A program made the position numbers and the translations under genes. Below, piece after piece: positions 4,943-7,952 of a stretch of 7,952 nucleotides of DNA. This DNA comes from Planctomycetaceae bacterium (GTDB taxonomy: Bacteria > Planctomycetota > Planctomycetia > Pirellulales > UBA1268), in contig CANHYS010000074.1 in NCBI GenBank assembly GCA_947464585.1, positions 1-7,952 of the forward strand, read 5' to 3'. The first letter of the stretch is position 1; each line of letters starts with the position of its first letter. The notes beneath the pieces are model-generated. The model was not told the DNA's origin. It made no database searches and was given only the letters and a program-made list of their open reading frames with translations.

Positions 4943-7900
4943 TCAGGCCACCGATACCGGACGCTGGGCCGACCGGGCGTAGGCCGGATCGATGCGGGCC
5001 AGTTCCTCCTGCATCGCGGCGACCGTCCGCCGGATCTGGTCCGGCGTGTGGCTCGACGTGATGAAGAACCGCAGGCGGGCCGCCCGTTCCTCGACCGCAG
5101 GATAGAGGATCGGTTGCACGCTGATGCCTCGGGCAAAGAGGGCCCGGGAGAGCCGCAGACTGTTCATCGAGTTGCCGAGGATGATCGGCACGATCGCCGA
5201 GCCACCGGACGGGCCGGTATCCAGGCCTGCCTCGCGGGCCAACTGCAAAAAGAGCCGCGCATTCGCATGGAGCTTGGCCACCCGCTCCGGCTGCCGCTGC
5301 AGCAGCCGCAGGGCACCGAGCGAGGCCCCGGCCGCGGCTGGAGGCAGGCCGACCGAATAGACGAAGCCGGGCACCGTGTATTTCAGCCAGCGGACGAGCG
5401 TCTTCGTTCCGGCGATGTAGCCCCCGCAGCTGCCGAAGGCCTTCGAGAGCGTGCCCATCCAGAGGTCGACGTCGGCGGGATTCACGCCAAAGTGCTCACC
5501 GATGCCGCGGCCCCGCGGCCCCATGACGCCGATCGAATGGGCCTCGTCCACCATGAGAAGTGCCCGATGCCGCTTGGCCAGGGCGATGAACTTCGGCAGT
5601 TCGGAGAAATCCCCGTCCATGCTGTAGATGCCCTCGATCACGATCAACACCCGGCGGTATTGCCCGCGCATCTGGGCGAGCAGCTTCTCAGCCGCGTCGA
5701 AGTCGTTGTGCGGGAAGGGCCGCCGCCGTGCCCCGGAGAGCACAGCCCCCTGGAGGAGGCTGTTGTGGGCCAAGGCGTCGTGCAGCACGAGGTCGCCAGG
5801 GCCAACAACGTGGCCGATCACGGTCTCGTTCGTAGCATGGCCGCCGACGAACGTCACCGCGTCCTCCGCGCCGATGAACCGGGCGATCTCCCGCTCCAAC
5901 TCCTGATGGATCGTCTTCTCGCCCGAGACGAGCCGGCTGGCCGACACGCTCGTGCCGAAGCGGTCGATCGCTGCCTTCGCGGCCGCCGCCACCTCCGGCT
6001 CGCCCGACATGCCGAGATAGTTGTAGGTCGCCCAACTGACCATCTCCCGGCCGCCGATCACGGTGCGGTCGTTGGTGAGCCCCTCGTGGACGCTGAAGTA
6101 GGGATTCTCGAGACCCGCGTCGCGGACCATCGCGAAGTTCTGCTCCAGCGCACGCACCTCCGGAAACTGAGCGATGTCGTAGGCATCGACCGGGATCTCG
6201 GTTGTCGGTGGTGATGCGGTTACCGCCCCCTGCGAGCGGTACTGATCCTTGACCGGCATATGATCGAGGATCGCCTCGCTCACCTCGCGGCAGGTCTCGA
6301 TCTGCGGGAGCACCTGCTCCGGGAAGCGGGCGCCGAACGACTCCTCGAGGCTCGCGACGATCTCCATCCGCTCGAGCGAATCGAGGCCGAGTTCGACGAT
6401 ATTGGTGTCGAGCGTGAGGTTGCCGGCCCGCTCCTTGGCGATGCGACGGACATGGTCGAAGACGGCCTGCACGATCTCCTGCGGCAGTTCGCGGTCTGCC
6501 CGGCCTGTGCGCGAGGCCTCTCCGATCGGTCGTTGCCGTGCCAGCCGCGGCTGCTCCGAGTTTGGCGTCGGCACGGCCGGCTGCAGCCAGCCGATGTGCT
6601 GATCCACCACCTCGAGCGTGCCGTCGAGAAACTGCCGCTTGCAGGCATGCCGCTGGATCTTGCCACTTGATGTCTTCGGCACGCTGTTGGGCCGCACCAG
6701 CACGATCGCCTCGACGGCGAGTTCGTGCTCGGTCGCCAGTCGCTTGCGGATCGCCTCGAAGGCGGCCGTCACCTCGGCGGGCTCCCGCTTGCCGCGTTCG
6801 ACCTCCGCCACCACGGCCACCCGCTCGCGGCCATCCACGTCGACGGCAAAGGCGGCGATCGACCCGGCCCGCACGAGCGTGCTGGCCTCCTCGACGGCAT
6901 GCTCGATGTCCTGCGGGTAGTGGTTGCGGCCGCGGATGATGATCAGGTCTTTGAGCCGTCCGGCCACGAAGAGTTCACCATTGTCGAAGAAGCCCAGGTC
7001 GCCGGTGCGGAGATAAGGCCCCGGATTGGGCTGCCACGTGGTCACTGCCTGATCAGGCGACGGCTGATCGGACTGCGTGAGCATCGCCCCGAAGGTGGCC
7101 GCGGAGGCGTCACCGCGGTTCCAGTAGCCCTGTGCCACGCTTGGGCCGCTCACCCAGATCTCACCGACCCGTCCGGGTGGCAGTGCCTCACATGACTGCG
7201 GGTCGACGATCAGCACGTCCTGGCCGTCGAGTTCGCGGCCGCTTCCCACCAGCCGCCGGACGGCCGGCGCATTGGCGGGCCGCACGACAGCGGCGCCGGT
7301 CTCGATCGAGGCCGCGTCGAACGACCGGACAACCGGCGGCTCGAACTTCATGCCGCCGGTCACCATCAGCGTGCTCTCGGCGAGGCCGTAGCAGGGATAG
7401 AACGCCTCACGGCGGAAGCCGCACGGCGCGAAGGCCTCGCAGAAGGCGTCGATCGTCTCGGCCCGCACCGGCTCGGCGCCGTTGAAGGCCAGCGTCCAAC
7501 TCGAGAGATCGAGCGTGGCCCGCTGCTCAGGCGTGGTCTTCCGCACGCAAAGTTCGTAGGCGAAGTTGGGGCCACCACTGATCGTGGCCCGGTATTTCGA
7601 GATGGCCTGCAGCCACCGCAGCGGCTTCTGCAGGAAGGCGACGGGCGACATGAGCACGTTGAACTTGCCGCCATAGAGCGGCACGAGAATCCCGCCGATC
7701 AGGCCCATGTCGTGGAAGCTCGGCAGCCAGAACACGCCCGACTGGCTCCGCGTGATCTCGAAGGCCTGCATGATCCGCAGCGAGTTGTGGAGCAGGTTTT
7801 CGTGCGAGAGCATCACGCCCTTCGGCGTGCCGGTCGAACCGCTCGTGTATTGCAGGAAGGCCAGGGTGCTGCCGTCGATGTCAGGCCGTTCCCAGCGATC

Positions 7901-7952
7901 GGCCCAGGCTACGTCGAGTTCGCTGTCGACCTTCCAGATCAGATGTTCGAGG
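4943..7952 (-). CDS. Fatty acyl-AMP ligase - acyl carrier protein - alpha-oxoamine synthase fusion (5' end outside window)
   Basis: The minus-strand frame is open to the right edge, giving 1002 visible residues; a GTG at 7816 is internal, since the motifs continue upstream of it. Visible residues 34-50 hold the adenylation P-loop (Y-T-S-G-S-T-G-T-P-K-G). They are followed by F-H-D-M-G-L-I-G-G (79-87), S-G-G-P-N-F-A-Y-E-L-C (125-135), Y-G-L-A-E-S-T-L (188-195), T-G-D-L-G-F (316-321) and S-S-G-K-I-Q-R with the catalytic Lys at 431. The H-D-M-G-L and G-G-P-N-F-A-Y motifs are typical of FAAL rather than acyl-CoA ligases. A Pro-rich linker leads to a carrier domain (about 490-565) with G-L-D-S, Ser525 being the phosphopantetheine site. 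Residues 610-985 are an AONS-type PLP enzyme: PLP-stacking His729, D-E-A-H-S-I-G (802-808) and T-L-S-K-A-F-G with Lys837 as Schiff-base lysine. Inferred reaction: fatty acid to acyl-AMP to acyl-ACP, then condensation with an amino acid and CO2 loss to an alpha-aminoketone. The amino acid is unknown. Roughly the first 150 residues are missing. Confidence 0.92.
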   Translation of the reverse strand, partial: LEHLIWKVDSELDVAWADRWERPDIDGSTLAFLQYTSGSTGTPKGVMLSHENLLHNSLRIMQAFEITRSQSGVFWLPSFHDMGLIGGILVPLYGGKFNVLMSPVAFLQKPLRWLQAISKYRATISGGPNFAYELCVRKTTPEQRATLDLSSWTLAFNGAEPVRAETIDAFCEAFAPCGFRREAFYPCYGLAESTLMVTGGMKFEPPVVRSFDAASIETGAAVVRPANAPAVRRLVGSGRELDGQDVLIVDPQSCEALPPGRVGEIWVSGPSVAQGYWNRGDASAATFGAMLTQSDQPSPDQAVTTWQPNPGPYLRTGDLGFFDNGELFVAGRLKDLIIIRGRNHYPQDIEHAVEEASTLVRAGSIAAFAVDVDGRERVAVVAEVERGKREPAEVTAAFEAIRKRLATEHELAVEAIVLVRPNSVPKTSSGKIQRHACKRQFLDGTLEVVDQHIGWLQPAVPTPNSEQPRLARQRPIGEASRTGRADRELPQEIVQAVFDHVRRIAKERAGNLTLDTNIVELGLDSLERMEIVASLEESFGARFPEQVLPQIETCREVSEAILDHMPVKDQYRSQGAVTASPPTTEIPVDAYDIAQFPEVRALEQNFAMVRDAGLENPYFSVHEGLTNDRTVIGGREMVSWATYNYLGMSGEPEVAAAAKAAIDRFGTSVSASRLVSGEKTIHQELEREIARFIGAEDAVTFVGGHATNETVIGHVVGPGDLVLHDALAHNSLLQGAVLSGARRRPFPHNDFDAAEKLLAQMRGQYRRVLIVIEGIYSMDGDFSELPKFIALAKRHRALLMVDEAHSIGVMGPRGRGIGEHFGVNPADVDLWMGTLSKAFGSCGGYIAGTKTLVRWLKYTVPGFVYSVGLPPAAAGASLGALRLLQRQPERVAKLHANARLFLQLAREAGLDTGPSGGSAIVPIILGNSMNSLRLSRALFARGISVQPILYPAVEERAARLRFFITSSHTPDQIRRTVAAMQEELARIDPAYARSAQRPVSVA

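Noticed and set aside
4103..6214. 703-codon open frame on the plus strand
   Set aside because: It runs antisense across the 3' half of the FAAL-ACP-AONS gene and out of frame through the end of the BBP7-like gene, crosses the terminator, and its translation is Arg/Gly/His-rich without domains. Long antisense frames are expected in GC-rich DNA.
7814..7816. GTG as start of the FAAL fusion
   Set aside because: The adenylation P-loop motif Y-T-S-G-S-T-G-T-P-K-G is encoded upstream of it in the same frame, which stays open to the window edge.

Overview
The window is GC-rich, densely coding bacterial DNA that most likely comes from a planctomycete, probably of the Pirellulales type. The strongest clue is a secreted beta-barrel protein resembling the BBP7 porin-like family, which is largely confined to planctomycetes. 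A PQQ-like beta-propeller protein and a xylose-isomerase-like TIM-barrel protein, both common in that phylum, agree with this. The assignment is inference from protein families; no rRNA or other phylogenetic marker is present.

Layout from left to right: (1) the 3' end of a plus-strand PQQ-like beta-propeller gene (1-489). (2) A 239-base spacer with a short direct repeat at the stop codon and a plausible promoter. (3) A plus-strand sugar phosphate isomerase/epimerase-like gene (729-1739) whose expected metal ligands look largely replaced. (4) A convergent minus-strand gene for an exported TraB/GumN/Tiki-like protein (1676-2683), which overlaps the isomerase tail-to-tail by 64 bases. (5) A 229-base divergent promoter region with two perfect palindromes. 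(6) A plus-strand gene for a BBP7-like outer-membrane beta-barrel protein (2913-4766) with Gly/Thr-rich repeats. (7) A convergent spacer holding a probable bidirectional terminator and a run of further hairpins. (8) A large minus-strand gene (4943 to beyond the right edge) encoding a three-part enzyme: fatty acyl-AMP ligase, acyl carrier protein and PLP-dependent alpha-oxoamine synthase.

The most notable content is the last gene. In one chain it carries what is needed to activate a fatty acid as acyl-AMP, load it onto its own carrier domain, and condense it decarboxylatively with an amino acid to a long-chain alpha-aminoketone. That is the same chemical logic as the first step of sphingolipid synthesis or of AONS-terminated natural products. 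The other genes do not form an obvious pathway with it: it is separated from the BBP7 gene by a terminator, and its upstream neighbours lie outside the window. The TraB-like and BBP7-like genes share a divergent promoter region and both encode exported proteins, so coordinated expression is possible but unproven. I saw no tRNA, rRNA, CRISPR array, transposase or integrase.
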